From Paramyrothecium sp. XJ0827 (Eukaryota; Ascomycota; Sordariomycetes; Hypocreales; Stachybotryaceae), in NCBI GenBank assembly GCA_020881915.1, contig JAJFPB010000006.1:1302001-1366000 (forward strand): a DNA stretch of 64,000 nt. The letters are read 5' to 3'. A model generated the notes under the pieces. It had not been told where the DNA came from and did not search any database. It saw nothing but the letters and a program-made list of their open reading frames with translations. Made by a program: the position numbers and the translations under genes. This document shows, in pieces, positions 25,125 to 36,444 of the stretch (the first letter of the stretch is position 1; each line of letters opens with the position of its first letter).

Positions 25125-25811
25125 ATGCCTCAACTTGTCTTGTACCGTGCCAAGGGGGCTTGTTCATTGGCAGCACATATGCTCCTACGAGAGCTATCAA
25201 TTCCCTTTACCTCAGTTGTCATGAAGGGCGGCCCGGAAGGCTACGAGGCTGCAGACGGTAGCTTCAGCCATGCGGACTACCGACGCACAGTCCACCCTGC
25301 GGGTTACGTCCCCGCTCTCAAGATTGATGGCGAGGTACTGACAGAGGTTCCCGCTATATTAACTTATGTTGCATCTTTGGCAGCACCTGTCGGTCACGGT
25401 ACCAGACTTCTTGGTACCGATGGCCTGCAGCGCGCCCGGGTGATTGAATGGCTGTCATGGCTGTCCGGCTCGCTGCATGGGAGGGGCTTTGGGATGGCGT
25501 TTCGCCCAGCGCGGTTTACAGATGATACCAATCAGCACGAGGCAGTCCAAGGAAAGGGCCGACAATATGTTCAGGAATGCTTCGAGCAATTGGAAGGCAG
25601 ACTCACGGAGAAGAATTTCCCGGTCGGCGAGGATGAAACCATCGTTGACTTCTACGTCCTAGTATTTTGGCGTTGGGGACTAGAAATTGGTTTCAAAATG
25701 ATGGAAATTTTTCCAAAATATGCCGAGCTGGCGAGAAGAATGGAGAAGAAGGAGTCGGTGAAGGCTGCGTTGGCGGACGAGGGACTGGCTTTCACATTGC
25801 CTGTCGAATAA
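25125..25811 (+). CDS. Glutathione S-transferase family protein
   Basis: A 228-aa single-exon protein with the two-domain GST layout. The N-terminal thioredoxin-like part (about residues 1-85) starts LVLYRAKGACSLAAHMLLRE, the usual glutathione-site sequence with an N-terminal Ser in GACSLA, and continues with GYVPALKIDGEVLTEVPAIL, where the cis-Pro and Glu-Val contacts lie. The C-terminal half is helical (VIEWLSWLSGSLHGRGFG onward). The start was placed at the ATG preceding PQLVLYRAKG: the upstream open frame begins with a non-ATG codon and would add an unconserved 28-residue extension. The protein would be cytosolic and conjugate glutathione to electrophiles. Its position behind a flavin monooxygenase suggests detoxification or a small catabolic pair, but the promoters are separate and this is only inference. 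Confidence 0.87.
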   Translation: MPQLVLYRAKGACSLAAHMLLRELSIPFTSVVMKGGPEGYEAADGSFSHADYRRTVHPAGYVPALKIDGEVLTEVPAILTYVASLAAPVGHGTRLLGTDGLQRARVIEWLSWLSGSLHGRGFGMAFRPARFTDDTNQHEAVQGKGRQYVQECFEQLEGRLTEKNFPVGEDETIVDFYVLVFWRWGLEIGFKMMEIFPKYAELARRMEKKESVKAALADEGLAFTLPVE

Positions 25812-26275
25812 AGGTGCCGGAACACGACCATAGGACCATGCGCTGACACCAGCTGCGAACCACATAAACAGTACTTGCGATATTACCACCTTGTTTTAGA
25901 CTTCTAGGCAAACTTATTCATGGAACACAGGACTGGGTCGTGGGTGTGAAACCTAGTATCAGGTCTGAGCATTAGACATGAGCCGATATCCGCGTGGCTG
26001 TCATCGCAACTGCATGTCTCGTGTGCCATGCTACTCATTACACGTAGCATTGCAGTACGTAGAAAGAGGATTTCACATCCAGCCGGAAATTTTCAAAAAA
26101 TGGAGCGTTGTTCTAGTACGTATTAGGTTTCTCAAGCCGATCAAAGATAATGTCTGGAACACGTGGTTTCATACTTTATTGGCTTCGTATTTTCACATGA
26201 GGTCAAATGAGAGTGGGAAGGACAACCTTCTCTCTATAATGGTTGTGTAATGACCTCATTTTTACCAGTTTTGTC
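25812..26275. other. Convergent spacer, GST to GH3
   Basis: About 460 bp of 3' flanking sequence for two convergent genes. AT-rich; no ORF of interest. Confidence 0.55.
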
Positions 26276-28895
26276 TCATTCAAGTACTGTGAACGAGGCT
26301 ATCTCGACAATATCCCGGCTACTAAACCCGACACTGACGGTAAATTCTCCGGATGGTATCTTCCATTGCTGAGCAACCACATCCCAGTAACTGAGGTCCC
26401 GACGCATCAAATCAAAAGTGACGTTCCCCTTACCGCAATGTTCTAGCTCAATTTTCTCGAAGCCGCGAAGTTGGCGAAGAGGCGTGTCGGGTGCTGAGGA
26501 TGGGAGGGTGATATAGAGCTGCACAACAGCCGCGCCAGCCATCTTGCCGGTGTTGTGAACGGCGACCTGAACTCGGTGCAAGGTTTTCCAAAGGTCCGGG
26601 TTTCCGCCCGGCATAATTTCCTGCTCGGCTGGGTACGGTGTGATTTCCTCCAAGGCGAGCTTGTCAATTGTTAAGCTTGACAAGGCAAAGGTTGTGTATG
26701 ACAGGCCATAGCCGAATTCGTATCGGACAGAAATATTATGCGCATCGAAATAGCGATAGTCCGTGTATAATCCCTCGTCGAACCATGACTGCCAGTCTTC
26801 TTTACCCCCGGTGGTAACGTTGGTGGTGAGAGGAGCAAAATCGTAGTCAGTTGCATTATATGCGACAGTATACGGCAATCGGCCAGACGGATTGACGTCG
26901 CCGTACAATACATCAGCAAGAGCGCTGCCTGATTGTTCGCCTGGGAAATGAGCAGCGATTATACCGGTGACGTTTGGGTGATCAGCAAAGGGCATCATGT
27001 TGATACCGCCTGAATGCATCACAACCATGGTGTTATTGCAAATACTGGCCACCTCTTTGATGACTTCATTGCCCTTCCAATCCAGGTCCAATGTCAAACG
27101 ATCTCCACCCTCGCTCGCCCAACTTTTCGTAAACACCAAGCAGACTTCTGGAACAGAAGGGAACAAAGCGGAGATATCACCGGTTATTATCTGCGTGTTG
27201 TTGAGGAAATACTGGAGCAGCGACCCGTCCTGAGCCGCCCTCTCTCGAAGTGCGGTAAGTGGGCTGACAAGCTCGGAGAAGCGTGCGGCACCAGAGCCTC
27301 CACCAATTGCGTAAGTGCCATATTCAAACTCCTCCTGGTTCAAGGGTCCGTTTGTGCCGTCGCCAGCGTCGTTGCCAAAAACGTAAATGGTTCTAGGGGA
27401 TCTGAGCGGGAGTGCGTTTCCTTCATTCTTCAATAGGACAGTGGAAGCTGCCGCATGCTCTCTAATCAAACGCGCGTGATCTTCTCGCACGTTGCGGCTT
27501 GAAGGAGGTATCACCTCTCGAGTCCAGTTGTAGAAGAGTTCTTCAGTGGGCCCAAAGCTCTTGAGTGTGGCGCTAGAAGGGTCAATGGAAGGGAAATTCT
27601 TGTCCAGTTGGAGAAAGAAATAGGGTGCCATGATCCTTTTTATCATGTCGTCTAAGCGATCTCCGTCCAAAGTGCCATTGCGCACCGCAGTGGTCACATT
27701 CTGTCCAAAATAGGAATGGTAGCCTGTTCCGTCTTCGAGTTTGAATGGTCGGAGAAGCCTGCCTGGCATGTCCAGATCGAGGCCGGCTTCGATGCTCGGT
27801 ACACCAGAGTGGGTTGCAAACCAATCGGACATGACATAACCCTGGAAGCCAAGCTCGGTCTTCAAAAGTCCGTTCAGAACCTTGGAGTTCTGGCAGGCAT
27901 AAGACCCGTTGATGCGCTGGTACGAGCACATCACAGCTGCAACTTGCTCATGGACGGCGTTGGCAAAGGGCCAAAGATACAGCTCATCTTTGAAAGTTAG
28001 TTGTTGCAAACAATACTTGAGCACAATTCAACTTACGCATGGTCCTATCGTTTGCATTGGAAGAAACTGCCTCGTAGGCCCAGTCAACTGGAGCTATCAC
28101 GGGATTTCGCATGATTTCTTGTTCATTGAGAATGTAGTGTTTTGCTGTAGCCTGGACACCGGCGTCTTGCAGCCCACGAATTGATAGTCCCATTGCCACC
28201 CCGCTGAGATACGGATCTGGCGAGAACCCCTCCCAATTTCTTCCAGAAAAAGGATTGCGACCCATCGGTCCTGCAGCAGGACTGTAGTTGAGGCGTTGGT
28301 CAGCATGCGAAACTTTTCATGCGTTGGCGGTGAGGAACAATGTTTTGAAAGACCTACCCAAGTGCAATATGAGCCCCCTTGCCTTTGAACTCACGCCCCA
28401 TGGCAACGCTCCTGTCATAGATCATTTTCTTATCCCAAGATGACGCTATTGTGACACCAGCTGGGAAGACGCTGGAGTAGTCTGCGTTTCGGATCGCCGC
28501 CGGGCCGTCTTGGAGACAAAGTCCGCTAAAGTTAAGTCGATGAACCGGATAGACGTTGCCGGTGCAAGGGCCTGGTTGTCCAGTCACCATAAAAGCTTTT
28601 TCCTCCAGTGTTAATTGTGAGACAAACTCTTGAGCTTGGACTAATGCTTCCTCCCAGCCGCCACGTCCCGAGATTGGAGCTGTGCTCATTGTCAGTGTGA
28701 ATTGTGGCTCAAGCGGTTTGTAGTGCATGAGGACTAACACGACGGATAGACGGGAGGGGAGGCACCATATTGGTCGAGAATGGTGGTATTCGCTGGCTGA
28801 GTATAGCTGTACGCTCCGACTGGTCTGTCTGGGAGAGCATAACGCTGTGCAGCCACAAAGGGCCCAAGCAACAGAACAACAAGGAACTGGGCCAT
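26276..28895 (-). CDS. Secreted GH3 beta-glycosidase (beta-glucosidase-like)
   Basis: Predicted 811-aa secreted enzyme; exons in transcription order 28895-28739, 28679-28358, 28281-28037 and 27987-26276. The first exon codes for a signal peptide, MAQFLVVLLLGPFVAAQ, in a frame too short to appear as a long ORF. Splices restore HIALGPAAGPMGRNPFSGRN and DRTMHELYLWPFANAV, both GH3 blocks. Other motifs: GLCLQDGPAAIRNADYSSVF, GVQATAKHYILNEQE, and the nucleophile Asp in GYVMSDWFATHSG at about residue 296. A C-terminal fibronectin type III-like module ends with LRGFEKIELEHCGKG. This order and length are those of fungal GH3 beta-glucosidases that hydrolyse cellobiose or glucoside-linked compounds; close relatives may act on xylosides or plant secondary glucosides. 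It is one of four glycosidase genes in the left half of the window. Confidence 0.93.
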
Positions 28896-31800
28896 TTCCT
28901 AAATCCACGAGGACGCGAGCTGGCTGTGACAAGGGATTCTAGAAAGCGGGCAACACCGTCACTATAAATCACGATGAAAATATGGCCCAAGGTTGCTTGA
29001 CTGATCATTACACATCCTCGGTGTTTCTGCGGGCTCACTGGGCTGCCAAGATGCTAAATAGTAGATAATCGGTCCGTATCTTTATGCTCGTAGGTGGCCT
29101 CTCTATCAAATTCCCACCCATGGGTGAAAGCAGGAATGGGCTGAGCAACTAGCAAGGTCTGCTTTTTCGGACTGGACAATGGCACCAGAGTACCTGCGGG
29201 GAACTAACCCCTCATGTGGGTTGGCATCCCCGTGGGGAACTTGTAAAACTCATTCAGATATCTCTGCCCTACCGTCTCTGAGTGGTAACAAACTAAGGCA
29301 GCCTAGATGCTGTGGGGTGAGCCAGGGCCTACCTTGCTGTTGGGATAGAATTTGGAGAAGATTCTCGATGGTAGACTGATAACACCGAGATAGTCCCTTT
29401 CAGCTCCTCGTTGATTCTTGACTAACATACACATAGACTCTTGCTCCATGCAGGGCTTCCTGTGCGCGTGTTTGCCGCATGAAGGAAAGGTGTGAAGGTC
29501 AATGGTTTAGAAAGTATCATTAAACTTCAATCTCTAAAATTTCCAGATTGTTGTAGTACAGTTTTGATATGATGCTAGTACCATTCTCGATTAGCTACAC
29601 ACCTGTTCAGAACCAGATACTACAACGAATGCGTGATTTCGCACGTCATGCCAACTTGTGGGTTTGAGTGAAAGCAACACGCTTGCCCCGTTCTTCATTC
29701 TACCGCCCCCGCACCAAAAGTTCCTCTTTCCCCTTTCTCTCCAGGCCTCCATGAACTCGCTGGCTTGTGGGGAAGTGGAGGCAAAGTGGGAAGGATTGGT
29801 GCCAGATGCGAAAAACAATCCGAAAATTCTTTGAGTGGTCAAATCCAGAACGACGCGCCAGTGAACCCCATCCCCAGGAAGCTCGTTTTGGTAAGAGTCT
29901 TTTAGTTCGAAGCCAAGTAGAAAATCTTCTCACACCTCTTCTTGGCCGGGTCCATATATGACTCAGGATACTTAACGATGGTGACTTTGACCTATGACCG
30001 TATGGTAGATACATCCGGTGCAAGAATTGAGGGCCAGGATATTATACGCTACTACGAGTCGAGGCCAGTAATAGTATAGCCGTGAGCTTGGAGGGCATAT
30101 TAATACGCGTATAGTATCTTTTTCCGAGGGACGGGCTCATCAATAGTGGTTGTAAGATAACTTCGCCGATCAGAACCCGGTCAACCACAAATGACACCCA
30201 GTCTTTTGGTGACATTTTGCACTTGTCCGGTTGTTCTGAAGGCACAAGCACAGAAATAATTTTTCCGAAAGAGAGTGAATGCGTTGGAGACTGCCCATGA
30301 AAGGTCTATTACTACTTGAGACCAGTGTACATGGACTCCTCTTTCTCCATGGTTTAGCTTCGCGTCTAATTGCATCCAACAAACATTGTGTTGACCCTTC
30401 CGCACTGTACTAATCCCTAGTGGCTTGAGCTCTTTTACTCTGGTCCTCAATCGGAGCCAGACTCCAGTTACCCTCACCTTACCACAACTCTTTGGCTACA
30501 TATAATGTATGTAGTAAAACAATGGACAACCCGAAATCTCGCGGCGCCGTACTGCACTAAGTTTCATTCTTATTTATAAAAAATTGTGCCCTCGTAGTCT
30601 GGTGGAATTCTACCGGCACCCTCCATTCTAGCTTGAAAATGGCAAGCTTTTTGTCCAGGTTCCAGGCGCTGTACTGCGACTTGCGCAATTCGGTGATAAG
30701 TAACCTGGTCAGTGGTTGTCAATGAAGGCTACGTTTCATTACCATCAGGATCACCAAACGTTTCCATTATTTCGCCTTTTGTCAGCATGATTGAGAAAAG
30801 GTGACTTCTCCTGAACTCAGATGGATATGATTAATCACTTCAGTCAATATTCTCTATGCATGCCCAGAACCTCGGAAAGTCGGAGTATCTAAATCGGGTG
30901 TCGGCGCAAGACGGCGCACAAGGAAACAGGGACAATGTCCGCTTCGCCGCCGGCACCGATCAACCGGTGGCCTGGTCGGGCTCTTCCGGCTAAAAGCATA
31001 CAAAAGATGGAATGCACAGGGCAAAAGTGTTTTTTTCAGTTAAAAAAAAAAGAGATAGACGGCCCATTACTGAAGTCAGACTTCTGTGATATGGATGTAT
31101 TTGCTTGTCTACTCATTCCGAGGTAATCGAGGTGTTGCGTTTTAAAAAATATTTCTATCAGGAACTTCGCCTTTTAGGTTGACAATGCTGCCCCCAAAGG
31201 GTCGTTTTACATTCTGCTTTCTTTTTCATGTTCCAAGGCCAGACACGTCGCTGTATTGGAGGCGTGTGCGTTGTGTATTATTTCAGACACGAGAACGGTT
31301 CCCAGTGTAAGTTTTGATCCGAGCATCCATCAGCTTGACAACAACTTGGCCAACATGAGCGTCGAAATCGCAACTACGAGAAACCCAGGTTGCCCCCTCG
31401 TTTGATCAATCGTTTGGCTAATTGAACTCGAAGCGCATTGGACCGCCTAATATAGCCGGCAGGCCAAGCATTGACCTTTGCCGGATGCGGAGTCTCAAAG
31501 AGGGGCGATTCGGTGGGCATGGGAAAATAGCTCAGTCTAACCATTCCGAAATGACGGAAGATCGCAATCACAGCTGTACAAAGGCACCTACTTGAGTTCA
31601 GGGTCATCAATCGCACGAAGTTCATTTGCTTCCAGGTACGTTGGCCAGAGCGGATTGCTGCAGCTCATATCAATGTGGTGGAATAGGACTCCCAGATACA
31701 CGTGTAAAGGCTTAGCCAGATCTCATCGCGATTGGGTCGTGCTTTTCTAAATCTTTCACCAACCCGAAACTCTACCATTATTGAATACCAGATTGTCGAG

Positions 31801-32269
31801 ACAATGCAACCATCGCTCTCCGGCTCAGGGGTAGCTGCATGCCAAGGGAGGGCAGGACTGCCATAGGCTGCTGGTCATTGGTGCAAATGGGATCTTTGCA
31901 AGGCAACGGAACACGATGCCCGAAGCCGCCACTTGCCTGATGGGGCGTCCAGAAGCCCTGGGAAGCCGCTCGGCGACCCATGTTCCACCACCAGCACCAG
32001 CTGGCGCATGCAGACGAGAATGCTTAGCATGTAAGCAGTTTGCATAAGGACTGCTTGTCCACACCAAAAGTAGCAAGCTGTTCGGTAACTCGGCCGGCTC
32101 TGCTACCTCTTTGGTCGTAGAAGGCGGACATCACACCCCCGTCTGACCGAAATAGTGTCGCGACTTCGAATTCCAGTAGCATAAATAAAGACTCGGGACC
32201 TAAAGTGGATGTTCAATTGAACTGGATAGCCAGGACGAAGCATCTCTGTACATACAACATCTGCCCACG
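28896..32269. other. Gene-poor spacer, about 3.4 kb
   Basis: Lies between the divergent GH3 and GH43 genes. All open frames are short and lack motifs. Its ends carry the two promoters: a TATA-like ATAAATAAAG at 32181-32190, about 80 bp before the GH43 ATG, and TTAGCC at 31712-31717 (reverse complement of the XlnR core GGCTAA), about 550 bp upstream. No transposon ends or RNA genes recognised. Confidence 0.55.
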
Positions 32270-33889
32270 ATGTTGCTATCCTCCTTGTTCGGTGTGCTCG
32301 CGCTGAGCGCTGCTGCTACGGCGGCCTGTCCGAGCAGCAACTTCTCGAATCCTGTCATATACTCTGATTTCCCAGACAACGACGTGTTCGTTGGGCCAGA
32401 CGGTGACTATTACTTCTCGGCCTCGAACTTCCATTACAGTCCAGGCGCGCCCATTCTCAAGTCGAAGGACCTTGTGAACTGGGACCTTGTCGGCCATTCT
32501 TTGCCGCGTCTGAACTTCGGTGACAACTACGACCTACCAGTCAATGGCTCTGGCAAGGGCAACGAATATCGTGGCGGCACCTGGGCCTCATCCCTGCGCT
32601 ACCGCGAAAGCAACGGTCTTTGGTATTGGATTGGTTGCACCAACTTCTGGGTTACTTGGGTTTTCACGGCCCCAGCACCAGAAGGGCCCTGGGTGAATCG
32701 TGGCGCCATGTCATGGGAGGGAGTATGCATGTACGACAACGGCATCCTGATCGATGATGACGATACCATGTACGTGGTTTTCGGTTCCAACAATGTCCGA
32801 GTGGCTCAACTCAACAAAGAGGGAACTACATTCACGAAAATCCAAAGCGTCTTCAACAACACGGACATTGGTGCTGAAGGCCTTGAGGGCAACCGGATGT
32901 ATAAGATCAATGGCCTCTACTATATTCTAAACGATCAACCGGGCGGCATCACATTCATCTGGAAATCGGCCAGTCCTTTCGGTCCTTACGAGCACAAGAT
33001 TCTTGTGCAGAATGTCACTCCGCCGATCAAAAACGGCAATTCACCTCATCAAGGTAGTCTTATCAAGACCCCCAAGGGCGACTGGTACTATATGTCTTTC
33101 ACCTGGGCGTACCCTGCGGGCCGACTGCCTGTGCTAGCTCCCATCAAATGGGGCGACGATGGCTTCCCTATCTTTGTGAAAGGCACGAACGGCGGCTGGG
33201 GAGCATCTTACCCACTCCCTCACCCTGAGATCAAGGCACCGCCAAAGAACTGGGACCGTACCGACACTTTTGCTGGCAAGACTCTCCACCCCTCCTGGGA
33301 ATGGAACCACAACCCTGATGTCACCTCCTACGAGGTCAACAACGGTCTTACTTTACGTACTGCCTCGGTTACGAATGACATTTACTTTGCCCGCAACACA
33401 CTTACTCACCGTACGCACGGTCAATTCCCAGTCGGCTCCGTCGTTATCGATTTCAGCAAGATGACTCCTGGAGATCGCGCTGGTTTCGCAGCCTTCCGAG
33501 ACCAGACGTCTTACATTGGAATCCACCGTGAGGGTGACAAGTTTAACCTTGTCGCTGTCCACGGCATCATCACCGACGAGTGGGGCACCGGCAAGACCAC
33601 GAGCCTGGGCGAGGTGAAGGCGACAGCGCCCGTTCCTGCAGGCAAGACCAAGGTGACGTTCCGTATTGAGCTTGATACTCGTCCGGATGGAACCAGGGAT
33701 TGTATCTTCGCGTACAGCTTCGATGGGCAGGCTTTTGAGAAGTTCGGGCCCACTTACACTCTCTATGGGGGATGGGCTTGGTTCCTTGCCTACCGATTTG
33801 GTATCTTTAACTTCGCTACGGAGAAGCTGGGTGGATCCATCAAGGTTGAGTCGTTCTCTGCGATCTCAAGGACGGACCTGCTCCCTTAG
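32270..33889 (+). CDS. Secreted GH43 glycosidase (beta-xylosidase/arabinofuranosidase-like)
   Basis: Intronless 539-aa protein. A signal peptide (MLLSSLFGVLALSAAATA) is followed by a five-bladed propeller-type GH43 domain and a C-terminal beta-sandwich of about 200 residues beginning near WDRTDTF. The conserved opening NPVIYSDFPDNDVFVGPDGD supplies the catalytic base Asp (around residue 36-38). CMYDNGILIDDDDTMY gives the pKa-modulating Asp. The acid Glu lies in IGAEGLEGNRMYK. GSPHQGSL-type sequence (NSPHQGSLIKTPKGDWY) and APIKWGDDGFP are further family blocks. The enzyme would trim xylan or arabinan side chains outside the cell; substrate preference cannot be read from sequence. Base composition shows a C/G-ending codon preference, as expected of a highly expressed secreted enzyme. 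Confidence 0.93.
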   Translation: MLLSSLFGVLALSAAATAACPSSNFSNPVIYSDFPDNDVFVGPDGDYYFSASNFHYSPGAPILKSKDLVNWDLVGHSLPRLNFGDNYDLPVNGSGKGNEYRGGTWASSLRYRESNGLWYWIGCTNFWVTWVFTAPAPEGPWVNRGAMSWEGVCMYDNGILIDDDDTMYVVFGSNNVRVAQLNKEGTTFTKIQSVFNNTDIGAEGLEGNRMYKINGLYYILNDQPGGITFIWKSASPFGPYEHKILVQNVTPPIKNGNSPHQGSLIKTPKGDWYYMSFTWAYPAGRLPVLAPIKWGDDGFPIFVKGTNGGWGASYPLPHPEIKAPPKNWDRTDTFAGKTLHPSWEWNHNPDVTSYEVNNGLTLRTASVTNDIYFARNTLTHRTHGQFPVGSVVIDFSKMTPGDRAGFAAFRDQTSYIGIHREGDKFNLVAVHGIITDEWGTGKTTSLGEVKATAPVPAGKTKVTFRIELDTRPDGTRDCIFAYSFDGQAFEKFGPTYTLYGGWAWFLAYRFGIFNFATEKLGGSIKVESFSAISRTDLLP

Positions 33890-34052
33890 GACAGACGAAA
33901 AATCGTGTGGCTTTGTCATTGCATGAATGAGAGGGGATAAATCCAGGCAGTGTGCTTCTTTAGGCACCTTATACTAAACGATTACTATGACATGACTTCG
34001 AAACCTACGTGTATCACAGCTTTTGTTGTAATGTAAGCAAGGCAAAGCTCAG

Positions 34053-36332
34053 TTAAATAAGGACGAGGTCCTCTATCGAATTTGAACCGTGTTTGAGCCA
34101 ATCTTTCAAATGGAAAGGCATTTTCTTGAACCCACCAGCAGGAATTTCCGGTCTTCCTCGCATGAATACATGGTCCGAATCATAACTCTCCATGTAATAC
34201 CGTCTTGCCTCTGGCAAAGAGGACTGCTTCTCCTCCGGCTGCAGGTGCGCATCACCGACAAGCCTGAATTCTCTGCTGCCCCTGCTATGACTCTCAGTAA
34301 AGTGCCTAGCTGTCTCAGCGTCTAGGGAATGGACGAAAGTATCCGGTCTCGAGGCTGACCGCAACACAAAAGGGCAATACCCTCGGTGAAGGTCGTATAC
34401 CACGTCGCCGACACGACACGTTGCCGGCCCAATGCCCATTGTGCCGTTCTCAAGGAGAAAAAAGACGCGATGGCGCATTGTCTGTTTGATAAAGCGGAGG
34501 ACCTCCCTTGCCATCTCCTCCCTAACTCTGTTGTCTTTGTAATATTCCTGCCTGGTTCCACGGAACCCGATATTAAACTTCTCATCGATATCGTTATCCC
34601 ATTGCCATGCCTTCCTAAGCCAGGATTTATGCGCGCTCAGCATTTCCTCATAAACATGCAGAATGTAAGCTGACGTCCGCTCTTCGCTAGTCTGGCCTTG
34701 ATTCTTCTCCTCTGGCTTATCCCGCCAACCTTCGTCCGTGCGCAGCCCTTTTCTCCAGATATTCCAGATTGTGCCGTCACCTTGGAGCCATCTTTGGTTT
34801 GTCCACTCGAATCGGAAATGTGCAGGGAAGAGAGATCGCGAATGGGCCCACGACAGCTTATGCCAAAGACCAGGGAGGTTACCGCCCGAAAGCACATACA
34901 TGAATTCGACCACAGAATCAAAATTCAGATGACGGGACTTGGTTTTAGGCCCAAGTTCAAGTCTATCGTGTAGTTCCCGTACCCAATCCAAGTTACCAGG
35001 GCCAAGCCCTTCGGAGTTCAGTTCGGGCAGAAATCTATCGATGTTATGCACTTCTTGAATTCGACCATAAGCCCATCCCTTCACATGAAGGCACCGGAGC
35101 GTGGTATATGAATCGTGACTGGCATGGAAAGGCTCTTTGGTTCCTTCAAGATTTGTTCTGGCTGACACCCCTGTGGAGTCTTCCAGTTTGTGTAAAGGCT
35201 GTAGGTGATTCCTTATTCTCCAATCCGGCACCCAGCTTGGCAGGTCGTTCGACTGTCCATTCTGCCCGCGGAAACATTGAGTCAGAACTCGGAGATCCCA
35301 ATCCTGCCGTAGCATGAGCCGCGCAAAGCGTTCGTACACAAGGCCTACAGGCGGATCATAGCGAATAGGGCAACGTTCTTGGACAAATCTTTGGGCCTGA
35401 GGGCTCGTGCTGGCAATCAGAGCCAGGAGTGAATAGATTTTGTCACGCGGCTCACTGGCATGCTGATGCTCGGTTTGGTCCAGGAGATGAGACAAGTGCC
35501 AAGTTCTGGTGTTTGTGTAGCGCTTGTCGTGGTAAACGGAACGCCATCTAACGATTGATTCGACGTTGGGATTCCTACCGAACAACCGAAAGCCATATCC
35601 AGCTGCGATAAGGGCTTCGGCCGCCGTCATAAGACTGTCCACGGATATTAGGTCCGTACCGCACACGAATGTTGAATGTCCACTGGCAAAGACAATCTCT
35701 TGAAAGCACCAAGCGCGTGTGAACCAGGTGCGATTGCCAAGAGCAGCCACTGCTTTCACCTTCGCGTCAAAGGCGACGTCTTGGCGAGACAATTTTTCGA
35801 AGGCCACGCGCCAGCGAGCATGTCTCATGTTTCTCGTGTCGCCCATACTCGCCGCCGCTGCCGCTGCCCATTCTTGTAAGGCTGCGACAGCCATGCCGGA
35901 GTCCATCGAGCAGGGCCCCAGCCATATATCAACTCTGCTTGCTGCCTGGTAAATGTTTGACATGAGGGGAATCTGCCGCGCCTTTTCGGCATCATCCTGC
36001 TGATTAATGCATATCGCATCGATCCAATAGCACTTGAAGGCGTCGGTGCTGTCGCCAACTTCAAGTCTACGCAAATGCAAAAGAGCTTCGTATAGGCTCT
36101 CGCTAACTTCGAAAGGATTACCGTTACAGAATATGACAAATGACGGAGTTGTGGAACCCCAAGCATAGGATAACGCAATCCATGGCGATGTAGGAGAAGA
36201 GAGTGTTTGGTGCATCAAATGAACCTGTATCGGCTCCTGGTCTGTACCACCGAAGAGAGCAAGGGTTCGAATCTCGTCATCGGAACGAATATGGTCGTAC
36301 GCCAGAAAGCTGAGAGACATTGGATCCGACAT
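34053..36332 (-). CDS. HET-domain protein
   Basis: Intronless, 759-aa heterokaryon-incompatibility-type protein. The HET domain spans roughly residues 52-215 with WIALSYAWGS (51-60), CYWIDAICINQQDDAEKARQ (101-120) and MSNIYQAASRVDIWLG (124-139). A long C-terminal region without recognised domains ends after FRLVGDAHLQ, a common HET tail. The start was set at the ATG opening MSDPMSLSF; the open frame runs five codons further upstream only to a TTG. No signal peptide or membrane segment is present, unlike the HET protein at 15-17 kb. A Harbinger-type transposon ends about 90 bp upstream of the ATG, so the native promoter has been displaced. Function beyond the family role in non-self recognition is unknown. 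Confidence 0.9.
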   Translation of the reverse strand: MSDPMSLSFLAYDHIRSDDEIRTLALFGGTDQEPIQVHLMHQTLSSPTSPWIALSYAWGSTTPSFVIFCNGNPFEVSESLYEALLHLRRLEVGDSTDAFKCYWIDAICINQQDDAEKARQIPLMSNIYQAASRVDIWLGPCSMDSGMAVAALQEWAAAAAASMGDTRNMRHARWRVAFEKLSRQDVAFDAKVKAVAALGNRTWFTRAWCFQEIVFASGHSTFVCGTDLISVDSLMTAAEALIAAGYGFRLFGRNPNVESIVRWRSVYHDKRYTNTRTWHLSHLLDQTEHQHASEPRDKIYSLLALIASTSPQAQRFVQERCPIRYDPPVGLVYERFARLMLRQDWDLRVLTQCFRGQNGQSNDLPSWVPDWRIRNHLQPLHKLEDSTGVSARTNLEGTKEPFHASHDSYTTLRCLHVKGWAYGRIQEVHNIDRFLPELNSEGLGPGNLDWVRELHDRLELGPKTKSRHLNFDSVVEFMYVLSGGNLPGLWHKLSWAHSRSLFPAHFRFEWTNQRWLQGDGTIWNIWRKGLRTDEGWRDKPEEKNQGQTSEERTSAYILHVYEEMLSAHKSWLRKAWQWDNDIDEKFNIGFRGTRQEYYKDNRVREEMAREVLRFIKQTMRHRVFFLLENGTMGIGPATCRVGDVVYDLHRGYCPFVLRSASRPDTFVHSLDAETARHFTESHSRGSREFRLVGDAHLQPEEKQSSLPEARRYYMESYDSDHVFMRGRPEIPAGGFKKMPFHLKDWLKHGSNSIEDLVLI

Positions 36333-36424
36333 GGCGGACTGGCTCAACCCGAGGTGTCGGAAGCCGGCATTCTGGCATCGTCGTGGGCTGCGAGCACTAT
36401 TTTATGTTGTAGGCAGCCGGCTTA

Positions 36425-36444
36425 GGGCCTGATCGGTAAGAGCT
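36425..36444 (+). repeat. Left terminal inverted repeat of Harbinger element
   Basis: Twenty bases that match the reverse complement of 39593-39612 exactly; preceded by the TTA target-site duplication at 36422-36424. The next base already differs between the ends. Confidence 0.95.

Noticed and set aside
22814..25811. Secondary-metabolite gene cluster around the monooxygenase
   Set aside because: No polyketide synthase, NRPS, terpene cyclase or pathway transporter nearby; only the GST is adjacent.
36240..36280. GGTTCGAATC-like sequence resembling a tRNA B box
   Set aside because: It lies inside the HET coding region with no A box or foldable acceptor stem around it. No tRNA was found in the window.
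36333..36347. Longer N-terminus for the second HET protein
   Set aside because: The upstream codon is TTG and the ATG at 36332 is in a normal position for the family.
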